A program made the position numbers and the translations under genes. From contig NZ_CP041335.1 of the NCBI RefSeq assembly GCF_008033135.1, forward strand, positions 717,513 through 781,512: a stretch of 64,000 nucleotides of DNA, written 5' to 3'. Shown here one piece after another: positions 28,939-39,605 of the stretch (position 1 is the stretch's first letter; each line of letters opens with the position of its first letter). The notes beneath the pieces are model-generated. The model saw nothing but the letters and a program-made list of their open reading frames with translations. It was not told the DNA's origin and did no database searches. The DNA is from Chitinolyticbacter meiyuanensis (lineage in GTDB: Bacteria > Pseudomonadota > Gammaproteobacteria > Burkholderiales > Chitinibacteraceae).

Positions 28939-29970
28939 TCAGTCGAACAGCGCGTCGACGTAGTCGTTGGCGGTGAAGGGGCGCAGATCGTCGATGCCTT
29001 CGCCGACGCCGATGAAGCGCACCGGCACCGGCCGTTGCTTGGCGATGGCGGCAATCACGCCGCCCTTGGCGGTACCGTCGAGCTTGGTCAGTACGAGGCC
29101 GGTCAACCCCAGCGCATCGTCGAAGGTCTTCACCTGGTTGAGCGCGTTCTGGCCGTTATTGGCGTCGAGCACCAGCAGTACCTCGTGCGGGCCGGTTTCG
29201 TCGGCCTTCTGCACCACGCGCTTCACCTTCTTGATTTCTTCCATCAGGTGCAGCTGGGTCGGCAACCGGCCGGCGGTATCGACGATGATCACATCGATGC
29301 CGCGTGCCTTGGCTGCATTCACTGCATCGAACGCTACGGCGGCGGCATCGCCCGAATCCTGTGCGATCACCTGCACGCCGTTGCGCTGCCCCCACACTAC
29401 CAGCTGTTCGCGCGCGGCGGCGCGGAAGGTGTCCCCGGCGGCCAGTAGCACCGACTTGCCCTGGCTCTGAAAATACTTGGCGAGTTTGCCGATGCTGGTG
29501 GTCTTGCCGGCTCCGTTCACGCCGGCCACCATCAGGATGAAGGGCTTGTGCCCGCTGATGTCGAGCGGTACTTCCAGGGGCGAGATCAGCTCGGTCAGCG
29601 ATTCCTTGAGTGCACCCTTGAGCTCGGTGCCGTCCTTCAGGCCCTTGAGCGAGACGCGGTTGCGCACGTCCTTCAGCAGATGCGTCGTAGCATCGACGCC
29701 CATGTCAGCGGTGATCAGCACCGTTTCGAGTTCCTCGTAAAGGTCCTCGTCGATCTGGCCGCCACCGAACAGCCCGGCCAGGTTCTTGCCGAGCGCATTG
29801 CGCGTCTTGGCAAGGCCCGCCTTGAGCCGCTCCGACCACGATAGCTTGGGTTTTTCCTGCGGCTCGGCAGGGACAGGTTCCGGCTGGACCAGCGTTTCGG
29901 CGGATGCCGCCGCGGGTTCGACCGCTTCCGAGGCGGGGGCGGGAGTCTTGGATTTGAAGAAGCTGAACAT
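28939..29970 (-). CDS. ftsY: signal recognition particle receptor FtsY
   Basis: A 343-residue SRP GTPase that receives ribosome-SRP complexes at the inner membrane. A short acidic, Pro/Glu/Ala-rich A-domain (residues ~8-40) precedes the helical N domain and G domain. GTPase motifs are GVNGAGKTTSIGKLA (G1), GDTFRAAAREQL, DTAGRLPTQ (G3) and TKLDGTAKGG (G4). The ATG at 29970 begins MFSFFKSKTP. It is divergent from the M16 peptidase pair; the ftsY/M16/rsmD neighbourhood is common in proteobacteria. Confidence 0.97.
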   Translation of the reverse strand: MFSFFKSKTPAPASEAVEPAAASAETLVQPEPVPAEPQEKPKLSWSERLKAGLAKTRNALGKNLAGLFGGGQIDEDLYEELETVLITADMGVDATTHLLKDVRNRVSLKGLKDGTELKGALKESLTELISPLEVPLDISGHKPFILMVAGVNGAGKTTSIGKLAKYFQSQGKSVLLAAGDTFRAAAREQLVVWGQRNGVQVIAQDSGDAAAVAFDAVNAAKARGIDVIIVDTAGRLPTQLHLMEEIKKVKRVVQKADETGPHEVLLVLDANNGQNALNQVKTFDDALGLTGLVLTKLDGTAKGGVIAAIAKQRPVPVRFIGVGEGIDDLRPFTANDYVDALFD

Positions 29971-30018
29971 GTTCGCTCGGGGTAAGTGCGCGCAAAACAG
30001 CGGCGCAGGCTGGCAAAT

Positions 30019-30027
30019 TGCTAGAAT
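30019..30027 (+). promoter_or_regulatory. candidate extended -10 promoter for the M16 peptidase operon
   Basis: TG-C-TAGAAT forms an extended -10. It is embedded in the palindrome TAGAATTCTA (30022-30031), so a second TAGAAT points the other way, toward ftsY. No clear -35 hexamers are visible. The predicted leader for the peptidase gene would be ~33 bases. Confidence 0.35.
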
Positions 30028-30067
30028 TCTAAACTTTTGTTGTCGAACCCGCCCACCCGGAATACCC

Positions 30068-31477
30068 ATGATCCGATCAACATGCAGCAAGGCGGCGCTG
30101 GGCGTCGTGCTGGCGCTGCTCGCATTGTCGGCCCTGGCCGCAGAACTCAAAGGGGTGCTGCCGAGCAATCCGCAGGCCGAGCCCGAACTGATCCATCCGC
30201 TGACCAATAGCCGCGTCGAGCATCTCGACAACGGCCTGACCATCGTCCTGCATCAGGACCGCCGGGCGCCGGTGATCGAGCTGCAACTGTGGTACCGCGT
30301 CGGCGCCATCGATGAACCGGCCGGCCTGACCGGCATTTCCCATGCGCTGGAGCACATGATGTTCCAGGGCACGTCAACGACTCCGCCGGGCGAGTACAAC
30401 CGCCGTATCGCCAAGCTGGGCGGGCGCAAGAATGCCTACACCACGCGCGACTACACCTATTACTACTCGGTGCTGCCGGCTTCGGACCTTGGCGTGGCCC
30501 TCAAGCTCGAAGCGGACAGGATGCTGCACCTGAGCCTCGCGGATGACCAGTTCGGCAACGAGATCAAAGTGGTGATGGAAGAGCGCCGACTCAATACAGA
30601 GAACAACGCCTTTCGTGCGTTCAACGAGCGGCTGGAGCGAGTGGTCTATCCCGAATCGGTGATGAGCAACCCGGTCATCGGCCATATGGACGATCTGAAG
30701 AAGCTCAAGGCCGCAGACCTGCGCCGCTGGTACCAGCAGTGGTATACGCCCAGCAACGCCATTCTAGTGCTGGCCGGGGATTTCGAGAGCGATGTGGCGC
30801 TGGCGCAGATCCGGCGCGAGTTTGGCGCGCTGCCTGGCAAGAGCTTGCCCGAGCGGATCAAGGTGACGGAGCCGATCCAGCAGGTGGGCAAGCGCCTCAA
30901 GAGCAAGCAGCCGGCCGCCAACAGCATGGTCACCTTTCGCTGGCGTTTGCCGACGCAGTTGCCAGAAAAGGATCGCGCTGCACTTGCCATGCTGGCCGAG
31001 ATGCTGGACAACGACTACCAGGACCGCCGGTTGGCGCTGGCCAGCGACAGCCTGGGTGCTTATTTCGACTACCCGACCCGTGGTGAGCCGAGTTTCGTGC
31101 TGACCGCTACGCCGACCGATGACACTTCACTGTCCTCGCTCGAATCAGCGATGGACAAGCAGGTAAGCCTGTTGCGTGGTGCCGGCCTCTATGGCGAGAT
31201 GCTGGAGCGCGGCAAGGCACGGATGCTGGCGCAGAACTACTTCTCGTTCGATTCCCTGTCCAACCGCGCCACCGAACTGGGCCGTAGTGTGCTTTATGGC
31301 GAAACTCCGCAGCAATATGTGGCCGGACTCGCTCGCATGCAGCAGGTCACGCTCGACGATCTTGAGCGCGTGGCCGAGACCTACCTCAACGAAACCAACC
31401 GCTCGGTCGGCGTACTGGATGCCTTGCCGGTCAGTGACATGCAAAGCGTGTCGCAGGAGGTGACCCATGGCCGCTAA
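30068..31477 (+). CDS. M16 zinc metallopeptidase, catalytic subunit
   Basis: A 469-residue exported peptidase with a signal peptide (LGVVLALLALSALAA, cleavage before ELKG). The inverted zinc motif HALEH is at residues 92-96, with the third ligand Glu in VVMEERRL near residue 172, spaced as in pitrilysins. MMFQGTSTTPPGEY is also typical. It overlaps the next gene by 11 bases. That gene encodes a paralogue without the zinc motif but with an Arg/Tyr pair, so the two probably form an M16B heterodimer in the periplasm that degrades peptides or small proteins. An earlier in-frame start is unlikely because it would overlap ftsY. Confidence 0.9.
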   Translation: MIRSTCSKAALGVVLALLALSALAAELKGVLPSNPQAEPELIHPLTNSRVEHLDNGLTIVLHQDRRAPVIELQLWYRVGAIDEPAGLTGISHALEHMMFQGTSTTPPGEYNRRIAKLGGRKNAYTTRDYTYYYSVLPASDLGVALKLEADRMLHLSLADDQFGNEIKVVMEERRLNTENNAFRAFNERLERVVYPESVMSNPVIGHMDDLKKLKAADLRRWYQQWYTPSNAILVLAGDFESDVALAQIRREFGALPGKSLPERIKVTEPIQQVGKRLKSKQPAANSMVTFRWRLPTQLPEKDRAALAMLAEMLDNDYQDRRLALASDSLGAYFDYPTRGEPSFVLTATPTDDTSLSSLESAMDKQVSLLRGAGLYGEMLERGKARMLAQNYFSFDSLSNRATELGRSVLYGETPQQYVAGLARMQQVTLDDLERVAETYLNETNRSVGVLDALPVSDMQSVSQEVTHGR

Positions 31478-32852
31478 ATGGCTTGCTGTCGCCCTGGCAT
31501 TTGTTGCCAGCGCCACAGTGCTGGCGTTGCCCACGCCGCAGCGATGGCAGACCGCCAATGGTGTGCCGGTCGCACTGGTGGAGCGGCATGATTTGCCGGT
31601 GATCGACGTGCAGATCGACTTCGATGCCGGCGAGAGCCGCTCGCCAGCCGATCAGCCCGGGCTTGCCACACTGGCGTTCGCCAGCATCATTGATAAACAG
31701 CTTGAAGACTACGAGTGGCGCACGCCCTATCAGCTGCTGACCGACAGCGGCAACCAGTACGGCGTCGATGTCTATCGCGACCGGGCCACGTTGCGGCTGC
31801 GCATGGTCAGCAATCGCAATAATCCAGGCACGCACATCAGCACGCTGGCGCAGCAACTGGCAAACGCCAAGTACCCGTTCGAAACCCTGAAGTACCGCCG
31901 CGACTGGCTGGGCGGGCGTTTCTCCAGCGATCCCAAGGCGGCTTCGGCCGAGCGGGCACTGGCCTACACGTTGTTCGGTGAGCATCCGCTGGGCCGTTCT
32001 GACCGGCGTACGCCCGACTCGATGCGTTCGGTCGGCAACAGCGATTGCCGGGGGTTCTACCGCCAGTACTTGGTACCGGGGAACGCCAACATCACCTTCG
32101 TCGGCGACATTGGCCGCGCAGAGGCGGAGCGATTGGCCGACCTGCTGACCGAGCATCTGCCAAAGGGCGAGGCCGCACCGCCTTTGCCGGAGTTGAAGAT
32201 TGCAAGCAAGGTGGATTCGAAGCCGATCCGCATCGTGCGCAACAAGAACCAGAGCAGCATCGAGATGGGCCAGTTGCTGCCGCTGGACCGCAATGCCGAC
32301 GATTACGCAGCGCTGCTGCTGGCAAACTACATGTTCGGTGGCGCCGGTTTCGAATCGCGGCTGATGCGGGAGCTCCGGGAGAAGCGTGGGCTGACCTACG
32401 ATGTGTCGAGTTCGCTGACGACATTGCGCGGCGTCAGCTGGCTGTCGATCGAGGTGGCCACCCGCAGCGAGGAGGAGGCGAGCATGTTGGCGCTGCTGCG
32501 TGGCGAGGTCGAGCGCTTTACGCGTGACGGGCCGGAGGCCGACGAAATGGTGGAGGCCAAGGATCGCTTTCTGCGCGGCATGAAGTTCTGGGGGGACGAC
32601 AACGCCGACCTGCTGCAATTGATCGCCAACATCGATTATTACCACCTGCCCGCCGATTACTACGATAGGCTGGCTGCGCGTATTACCAAATTGACGGCCG
32701 CCGACGTCAAGGCAGCGTGGCAACGCCATGTCGATCCGGCCCGTTTCGTCGTCGCAATCGAAGGTCCGCAGCCCAAAGCGGCGGAAGACAAGCCGGCACC
32801 CACGGCCAAGCAGGCTGCGGAGCCCGCAAGCGACAAGGCGGATGCGTCATGA
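31467..32852 (+). CDS. M16-family non-catalytic partner subunit
   Basis: A 461-residue paralogue of the preceding peptidase, also exported (signal LAVALAFVASATVLALP). At the position of HxxEH it reads LATLAFASII, so it cannot bind zinc. It retains the C-terminal RELREKRGLTYDV stretch, whose Arg/Tyr pair binds substrate in the complementary subunit of M16B dimers. The C-terminus is a Lys/Ala/Pro-rich tail (PKAAEDKPAPTAKQAAEP). It overlaps rsmD by four bases (ATGA), so peptidase and methyltransferase are translationally coupled. Confidence 0.88.
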   Translation: MAAKWLAVALAFVASATVLALPTPQRWQTANGVPVALVERHDLPVIDVQIDFDAGESRSPADQPGLATLAFASIIDKQLEDYEWRTPYQLLTDSGNQYGVDVYRDRATLRLRMVSNRNNPGTHISTLAQQLANAKYPFETLKYRRDWLGGRFSSDPKAASAERALAYTLFGEHPLGRSDRRTPDSMRSVGNSDCRGFYRQYLVPGNANITFVGDIGRAEAERLADLLTEHLPKGEAAPPLPELKIASKVDSKPIRIVRNKNQSSIEMGQLLPLDRNADDYAALLLANYMFGGAGFESRLMRELREKRGLTYDVSSSLTTLRGVSWLSIEVATRSEEEASMLALLRGEVERFTRDGPEADEMVEAKDRFLRGMKFWGDDNADLLQLIANIDYYHLPADYYDRLAARITKLTAADVKAAWQRHVDPARFVVAIEGPQPKAAEDKPAPTAKQAAEPASDKADAS

Positions 32853-33397
32853 GCCAGAATGCCCGCAACCAGCTGCGCATCGTCGGCGGCGAGTACCGGC
32901 GACGGGTGCTGCGCTTTCCAGACAGCGAGGGCCTGCGCCCGACGCCGGACCGAGTCCGCGAAACGCTATTCAACTGGCTGGGCCAGGATCTGACTGGCAA
33001 AAGTTGCCTCGACCTGTTCGCCGGCAGCGGCGCGCTCGGCTTCGAGGCGGCCAGCCGCAATGCCCGGCGGGTGGTGATGGTCGAGCAGGCGCGAGCGGTG
33101 CATGCCGCGCTCGTGGCCAATCGCCAGTTGCTGGGTGCGAAGCACATCGAACTCGCCAATGCCGATGCACTGCCATGGCTGGCACGCTGCAATGATCGCT
33201 TCGATGTGGTGCTGCTCGATCCGCCGTTTGCCTCCGATCTGCTGGCCCGCACGCTCGCCATCCTGCCCGAGCGATTGGCCGAAGGCGCGCTGGTCTATTG
33301 CGAGACGGCGGATTGGCCTGATCTCGCCGGCTGGGAGCGACTCAGGGAAGGCAAGGCCGGGCAGGTGCACTATGGCCTGTTGCGCCGCGCCGGCTGA
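32849..33397 (+). CDS. rsmD: 16S rRNA (guanine966-N2)-methyltransferase RsmD
   Basis: A 182-residue class I methyltransferase that modifies G966 of 16S rRNA in assembled 30S particles. It shows LRIVGGEYRRRVLRF at the N-terminus, RPTPDRVRETLFNWL, the SAM-binding LDLFAGSGALGFEAASR and the catalytic LLDPPF (an NPPY-type motif). The start ATG at 32849 overlaps the upstream stop codon. Confidence 0.95.
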   Translation: MSQNARNQLRIVGGEYRRRVLRFPDSEGLRPTPDRVRETLFNWLGQDLTGKSCLDLFAGSGALGFEAASRNARRVVMVEQARAVHAALVANRQLLGAKHIELANADALPWLARCNDRFDVVLLDPPFASDLLARTLAILPERLAEGALVYCETADWPDLAGWERLREGKAGQVHYGLLRRAG

Positions 33398-33425
33398 GCG
33401 GCCGGCGTTGTTCGCCACCGCGTAA

Positions 33426-33749
<324 letters not shown>

Positions 33750-33762
33750 ACGGAGCACGACC

Positions 33763-34821
33763 ATGACGCCCCGCCCGCGCGTGCACGACCTGCGTTCCGA
33801 AATCGACCAGACGCTGACGGTGGCGGGCACCATGGCCAACGTCTCGCCGGAACAGGCGCTGCAACTGGCGAGCCAGGCGCAGATGCTGGCGGATTCGATC
33901 GAGTACCACGCGGGCTTGGCGCGCGCGCTCTACACGCAGGCGGCGGCGCATAGCGCGCTCAACGACATGCCGCAGGCATCGGTGGTGGTGCAGCGGGCAT
34001 TGGCGCTGGCGCATGAATACGGCCTGTGGCCGCTGTGGTTCGATACGCTGGACTTGGCCGCCGGCATTGCCTACGACCTCGACGATTACGAGGTCGCGAT
34101 CGATGCCTGGCTTGCCAGCATGGAGCGTGGCTACGAGCACGACGCCATGCTGGCGGTGCTGCGCGGCTATGTCGGGCTGTCCAAGGTGTTCTTCATGTAC
34201 GGCGATGTGCCGACCAAGCGTGCGTTGCTGGAAAAGGCGCGCGCCTTGCTGCCGCTGGTCGGTCCCGGCGACATCGCGTTCGGCCTCTATATCAACCTTG
34301 CTGCCGACGCCTGCCACCGCGGCGATCTGGCGCAGGCGCTGCAGGAGCTGGCGGCCGCGGAGGCCATGCTGCCTGACCTCGGCTACTGCCAGTACGAGCA
34401 CGAGCTTTACTACTATCGCGGCCACGTCTATCGCCGCCAGGGTGAGCTTGCCGCCGCGATGCGGCAGCTGGAGCGTGGTCTCGCGCTCAATGCCAGTCGC
34501 AGCAATCTGTGGGGTACCACGGTCAACCTGATCGAACTGGGCGAGACCTGTCTCGACCTGGGGCAGCTGCACGCCGCCCAGTACTACCTCAACAGCGTGG
34601 GCGATGCGCCCAGCCTCTACCTGCGCATGCAGGTGCATGGTGCGCTGGCCAGGGTGAACGCAGCGCTCGGCCGTACTGATCGCGAGTTCGCGCACTGGCA
34701 GCAGCATTTCGCCATCGCCGAGCAGTTGTCCGCCTTCGGTGCCCGTCCGCAGGTGGCCGAGGTTCGCCGCAAGGCGCTGGCCGAGCGGATGCGCAGCGTG
34801 GAAAACCGGCTGCAGCCCTGA
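33763..34821 (+). CDS. tetratricopeptide-repeat protein, cytoplasmic
   Basis: A 352-residue all-helical protein built from TPR-like pairs across nearly its full length, e.g. ALYTQAAAHSALNDMPQAS, YDLDDYEVAIDAWLA, AADACHRGDLAQALQELAA and HVYRRQGELAAAMRQLERG. There is no signal peptide and no output domain. It resembles the TPR sensor halves of diguanylate cyclases and adenylate-cyclase-like proteins, but stands alone here. It probably scaffolds protein-protein contacts. It is cotranscribed with the ferredoxin; its stop codon abuts that of the convergent lipoprotein gene. Confidence 0.75.
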   Translation: MTPRPRVHDLRSEIDQTLTVAGTMANVSPEQALQLASQAQMLADSIEYHAGLARALYTQAAAHSALNDMPQASVVVQRALALAHEYGLWPLWFDTLDLAAGIAYDLDDYEVAIDAWLASMERGYEHDAMLAVLRGYVGLSKVFFMYGDVPTKRALLEKARALLPLVGPGDIAFGLYINLAADACHRGDLAQALQELAAAEAMLPDLGYCQYEHELYYYRGHVYRRQGELAAAMRQLERGLALNASRSNLWGTTVNLIELGETCLDLGQLHAAQYYLNSVGDAPSLYLRMQVHGALARVNAALGRTDREFAHWQQHFAIAEQLSAFGARPQVAEVRRKALAERMRSVENRLQP

Positions 34822-35142
34822 TCACTCGCGATACGGTTCCACTGTGATGTCGGAATCACGCGGCGCCTCGGCCGCCTGCGCGACAGTTGGCGGCTGACTT
34901 TGCTGCGCGGAGGCCGCAGCCGGCGCATCGCGCTTGGCGGCATCGATGGCCCAGCCGGTTGCCGTGGTGGCGCCCGAGACCGTGGCCTTGCCCACATCCC
35001 AGGCCACGCCGGCGGCGGTGGTGGTGACATTCACGGCCGTTGCCGCAACGCTGACGGTGGCCGCGCCGACCGCCGCAACGGTGGAGACGGTGCCGCAGCC
35101 GGCAATGAGGCTGCTGACGGCAAGAAGAACGAACAGTTTCAA
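34822..35142 (-). CDS. small lipoprotein with Ala/Thr/Val-rich repeat region
   Basis: About 106 residues. The signal peptide LKLFVLLAVSSLIAGC ends in a lipobox (LIAGC), so the Cys is lipidated. The mature part is low-complexity: GTVSTVAAVGAATVSVAATAV, then AGVAWDVGKATVSGATTAT, resembling small proteobacterial lipoproteins of unknown function. I propose the TTG at 35142 as start because it gives the neatest signal peptide. A GTG at 35154 is an alternative, with GGAAT between the two. It lies between dgt and the convergent TPR gene. Confidence 0.6.
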   Translation of the reverse strand: MKLFVLLAVSSLIAGCGTVSTVAAVGAATVSVAATAVNVTTTAAGVAWDVGKATVSGATTATGWAIDAAKRDAPAAASAQQSQPPTVAQAAEAPRDSDITVEPYRE

Positions 35143-35204
35143 AGCGGATTCCACGGGGTGTATGCGAACAGTGAGACCGTGCCGAGCGCAGCGGTTCAAC
35201 CCGT

Positions 35205-36527
35205 TCAGCGCCCCATGCCGCCCACCTGTTGGGCGAGGTAGGTGGCGTAGTTGTCGGTCATGCCGCCGATGAAGTCGAGCACGCGGCGATAGCTTTCATA
35301 CAGCGGCCATTCGCGGCGCGGCGCATTGTATTCCATCAGATCGAGCACGCGCTTCATCCGGAACGGCATCTCGTCGGCCACCTTGAGTTGGTAAACCGCG
35401 TTGCAGAAGGCATCGAGCAGGATGTCGAGACAGGTGAACGAGCCGACCTCGATCTCGATCTTGCGCCGCTCATTGAAGATGCGGTCGCGTGCCAGTTGCT
35501 TGGCCTCGAAGATGCCGTGGCGCAGGCTTTCCGGGCAGTCGTTCAGCAGGTCGCCCTGGTAGCTGCCGGCCATCAGCCGCGGGTATTGGGTGAGGAAGGC
35601 CTGTGCCACATCGCGCACGCAGCGATCGATCGCCTTGCCGCGCAGCAGCGAGATCTTGCGCCGCACCGATGGCGCAGCGGCGACTTCCAGTGCCAGCAGT
35701 TCCCGCTCGCCGCCACACATTTTCATCAAAATGGGCTCGACCACCTCGAACGGCAGCATGCCGATCTCGATGCCATCCTCCAGGTCGAGGATGGCGTAGC
35801 AGATGTCGTCGGCCGCCTCCATCAGATAGGAGAGCGGATGTCGTGCCCAGCGGCCGGTTTCCAGTGGCGGCAGGCCAAGCTCCTGCGCCACTTCGGTCAG
35901 CAATCGATGTTCGGACTGATAGCAGCTGAACTTGCCTTTGGCGCCGGCGTGCTCGCTGGTCCATGGATATTTCAGCGTGGCGCCGAGCGTGGCATAGGTC
36001 AGCCGCAGCCCGCCCTCGAAGCGGTGGTTTTCCAGCTGGGTGATGATGCGGAAGCCCTGGGCATTGCCCTCATACAGCGTCAGGTCGCGCCGCTCCTCGC
36101 TACTGAGGTGCTGCATCAGGAACGCGTGTTCGGGGCGGCGGAACCAGTCGCGGATCGCGTATTCGCCAGCATGGCCGAACGGCGGGTTGCCGATGTCGTG
36201 TGCGAGGCAAGCGGCCTGTACGATGGCGCCCACGTCGTACGGCGTGATCTCGTGCGGTAGCCGCTTACCCAACTGCTGGCCGACCAGCACGCCCAGGCTG
36301 CGACCGACACAAGCGACCTCGATGCTGTGCGTCAGCCGGGTGTGCACATGATCGTTCTCGGTCATCGGGTGCACCTGGGTCTTGCGGCCCATGCGCCGGA
36401 ACGGCGAGCAGAACACCACGCGGTCGTGGTCCTTGTGGTAGTTGCTGCGGCCGGCCTCGGCGCGCGGATCGGCTTCGCGTGGCGCGCCGAGCCGGTTGGC
36501 GGCGAGCAGCCGCGTCCAGTCCATCAT
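35205..36527 (-). CDS. dgt: deoxyguanosinetriphosphate triphosphohydrolase-like protein
   Basis: A 440-residue HD-domain phosphohydrolase that splits dNTPs into deoxynucleoside and triphosphate. Metal-binding residues are visible in HTRLTHSIEVACVG and ACLAHDIGNPPFGHAGE (the HD pair). SPFRRMGRKTQVHP and YLMEAADDICYAILDLEDG are further family signatures. I chose the ATG at 36527 (MMDWTRLLAANRLG); an ATG at 36560 is also in frame. Neither has a strong ribosome-binding site. The frame stays open far upstream through potA and potB on the other strand, which is an artefact of GC-rich codons. It is divergent from the potABCD cluster. Confidence 0.92.
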   Translation of the reverse strand: MMDWTRLLAANRLGAPREADPRAEAGRSNYHKDHDRVVFCSPFRRMGRKTQVHPMTENDHVHTRLTHSIEVACVGRSLGVLVGQQLGKRLPHEITPYDVGAIVQAACLAHDIGNPPFGHAGEYAIRDWFRRPEHAFLMQHLSSEERRDLTLYEGNAQGFRIITQLENHRFEGGLRLTYATLGATLKYPWTSEHAGAKGKFSCYQSEHRLLTEVAQELGLPPLETGRWARHPLSYLMEAADDICYAILDLEDGIEIGMLPFEVVEPILMKMCGGERELLALEVAAAPSVRRKISLLRGKAIDRCVRDVAQAFLTQYPRLMAGSYQGDLLNDCPESLRHGIFEAKQLARDRIFNERRKIEIEVGSFTCLDILLDAFCNAVYQLKVADEMPFRMKRVLDLMEYNAPRREWPLYESYRRVLDFIGGMTDNYATYLAQQVGGMGR

Positions 36528-36770
36528 GGTGTCGATCTTGGCAGGGTGGGACAGGCGCATGATACCGGATCGGGATGGCGCGCTCGTGAACTTGCCGTGC
36601 ACCACGATCGGGCGGCCCGCCGCTCGCGCCAATCCCTTGTCGTGATTGACAAAAACGCCTGTCCCAGGGGAACGGATTTGGCTAGAATAGCGCGCATTTT
36701 TCGGGGCCCGGCCCCGGCTGAACCATAGAGCGCGACCAGTCCGCAGCCGGACCTGGCGCCGGGAGACAAC

Positions 36771-37859
<1,089 letters not shown>

Positions 37860-37868
37860 GGTCCGTCG

Positions 37869-38789
37869 ATGAAGAATCGCCTCGCCAAGTGGCTGATCTC
37901 CGGGCCACCGCTGCTCTACCTGATCCTGTTCTTCGCCATTCCATCCGGCATCATGGCCTTCGCCGCTTTCCGCTTCCCTGGCGACTACGGCGGCCTGCTG
38001 CCGCTGGTCGAGGTCGATCCGGACAGCGGCGCCCGCACGGTGCTGATCAACTGGAGCAACTACGCCGATTTCCTCACCTGGGAGAACTTCCAGCGCTTCT
38101 TCGAGGATTCGATCTATATCTCGCTGTTCCTCAAGTCGTTCTGGTATGCGGCCATCACCACGGTGGTCTGCATCGTGCTCGCGTATCCGCTGGCCTGGTT
38201 GATCGCGCGCAGCCCGAGGAAGACGCGTGATCTGCTGGTGCTGATGGTCATCCTGCCGTTCTGGTCCAACTTCCTGATCCGCGTGTACGCCTGGATGATC
38301 ATCCTGGGGCCGCAGAGCTATTTCACCCGCGCGCTCAATGGCGTGCTCGGCGTGTTCGGCATCGAGCCGATCTCGCTGCTGTTCTCGCATGTCGCCGTGA
38401 TCATTGGCCTGGTGTACGTGCACTTGCCGTTCATGGTGCTGCCGCTCTATGCCAATCTGGAAAAGCACGACATGGCCCTCTTGGATGCCGCGCAGGATCT
38501 GGGCGCCAACGCTTGGCAGCGCTTCTGGAAGGTGACCTGGCCGCTGTCGCTGCCGGGGGTGTGGGCCGGCACCGCGCTGGTGTTCATCCCCGCGCTCGGC
38601 ATGTTCGCCATCCCGGATCTTCTTGGCGGGACGGACAGCATGATGATCGGGAACCTGATCAAGCAGCAGTTCCTCGACAGCCGCGACTGGCCGTTCGGCT
38701 CGGTGCTGTCGATCATGCTGACATTGTCGGTGTTGTTGATGGCGGCGCTGGCCGCCTGGGCGGGTAGCCGCGGGAAGTCCAAGCGATGA
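37869..38789 (+). CDS. potB: polyamine ABC transporter permease (PotB/PotH type)
   Basis: A 306-residue inner-membrane permease with about six helices, e.g. LLYLILFFAIPSGIMAF and FWYAAITTVVCIVLAYPLAWLI. The EAA-type loop that contacts PotA reads LLDAAQDLGANAWQRFWKVTWPL. SYFTRALNGVLGVFG and the periplasmic stretch after helix 1 are family-typical. It starts nine bases after potA and overlaps potC by four bases. Confidence 0.93.
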   Translation: MKNRLAKWLISGPPLLYLILFFAIPSGIMAFAAFRFPGDYGGLLPLVEVDPDSGARTVLINWSNYADFLTWENFQRFFEDSIYISLFLKSFWYAAITTVVCIVLAYPLAWLIARSPRKTRDLLVLMVILPFWSNFLIRVYAWMIILGPQSYFTRALNGVLGVFGIEPISLLFSHVAVIIGLVYVHLPFMVLPLYANLEKHDMALLDAAQDLGANAWQRFWKVTWPLSLPGVWAGTALVFIPALGMFAIPDLLGGTDSMMIGNLIKQQFLDSRDWPFGSVLSIMLTLSVLLMAALAAWAGSRGKSKR

Positions 38790-39568
38790 AGAAGGTTTCC
38801 AACTGGGTCTGGGCTGCGGCTGCGCTGGTCTACGCCTTTCTTTACCTGCCGCTGGCGGTGGTGGTGCTGTTCTCGTTCAACGATTCCAACCTGAATGCCG
38901 AATGGGTGGGCTTCACCTTCAAGTGGTACGTGATGCTGTTCCAGGACGAGGTGATGATTGAGGCGGCGATCCATACGCTGATCATCGGCTTCGTCACCTG
39001 CGTCGTTTCCACCGTGCTGGGCACGCTGGCGGGCTTTGCCATGTACAAGTGGCGGCTGCGCCTGTTGCCGGCGCTGGTGCTCACGCCGATCGCCATCCCC
39101 GAGATCCTGATGGGGGTGTCGCTGCTGATCTTCTTCGTGATGCTGAACATGACGCTCGGCCTCGTGTCGATCACGCTGTCGCATATCGCGTTCTGCATCG
39201 GTTTTGTCGCCATCGTGGTGCGCTCGCGGCTGCAGGGCATGGACGAATCGCTGGTCGAGGCGGCGCGCGACTTGGGCGCGAGTCCGGTGACGGCATTCCG
39301 TGCCATCACGCTACCGCTGATCATGCCCGGCATCATCGCCGGTGCGCTGATGGCGTTCACGCTGTCGATCGATGACTTCGTCATCAGCTTCTTCACCGCC
39401 GGCGTCGGCTCCAACACGCTGCCGCTGGAAATCTACTCGCGGGTGAAGGTGCCAATGAAGCTCAACCCCGAGGTGAACGCGGTATCGACCCTGCTGATGC
39501 TGTTGACGCTGTCGCTGATCCTCATCGTTTCCAAGGTGGCGCCGAGTGCGCTGCGTGCCGGTGACTAG
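38786..39568 (+). CDS. potC: polyamine ABC transporter permease (PotC/PotI type)
   Basis: A 260-residue second permease. Helices are visible at YAFLYLPLAVVVLFSF, TLIIGFVTCVVSTVLGTLAG and ISLIFF-like stretches such as MGVSLLIFFVMLNM. The coupling loop is LVEAARDLGASPVTAFRAITLPL. FSFNDSNLNAEWVGFTFKWY near the N-terminus is a strong PotC/PotI mark. It begins in an ATGA overlap with potB. A terminator-like hairpin follows before potD. Confidence 0.93.
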   Translation: MKKVSNWVWAAAALVYAFLYLPLAVVVLFSFNDSNLNAEWVGFTFKWYVMLFQDEVMIEAAIHTLIIGFVTCVVSTVLGTLAGFAMYKWRLRLLPALVLTPIAIPEILMGVSLLIFFVMLNMTLGLVSITLSHIAFCIGFVAIVVRSRLQGMDESLVEAARDLGASPVTAFRAITLPLIMPGIIAGALMAFTLSIDDFVISFFTAGVGSNTLPLEIYSRVKVPMKLNPEVNAVSTLLMLLTLSLILIVSKVAPSALRAGD

Positions 39569-39575
39569 GGGCGAG

Positions 39576-39603
39576 CTTACAGCGCGCACAATCGTGGCAT
39601 AAT
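39576..39603 (+). promoter_or_regulatory. weak candidate promoter between potC and potD
   Basis: CTTACA (39576-39581) and CATAAT (39598-39603) are 16 bases apart; the -35 match is 4 of 6 and the -10 match is 5 of 6. It would give potD its own transcript starting at or inside the hairpin that follows. Weak on its own, but it makes sense next to a terminator. Confidence 0.3.
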
Positions 39604-39605
39604 CT

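Noticed and set aside
36637..36652. TTGTC-N6-GACAA dyad containing TTGACA between dgt and potA
   Set aside because: No matching -10 hexamer at 16-18 bases on either strand, and the arms are only five bases.
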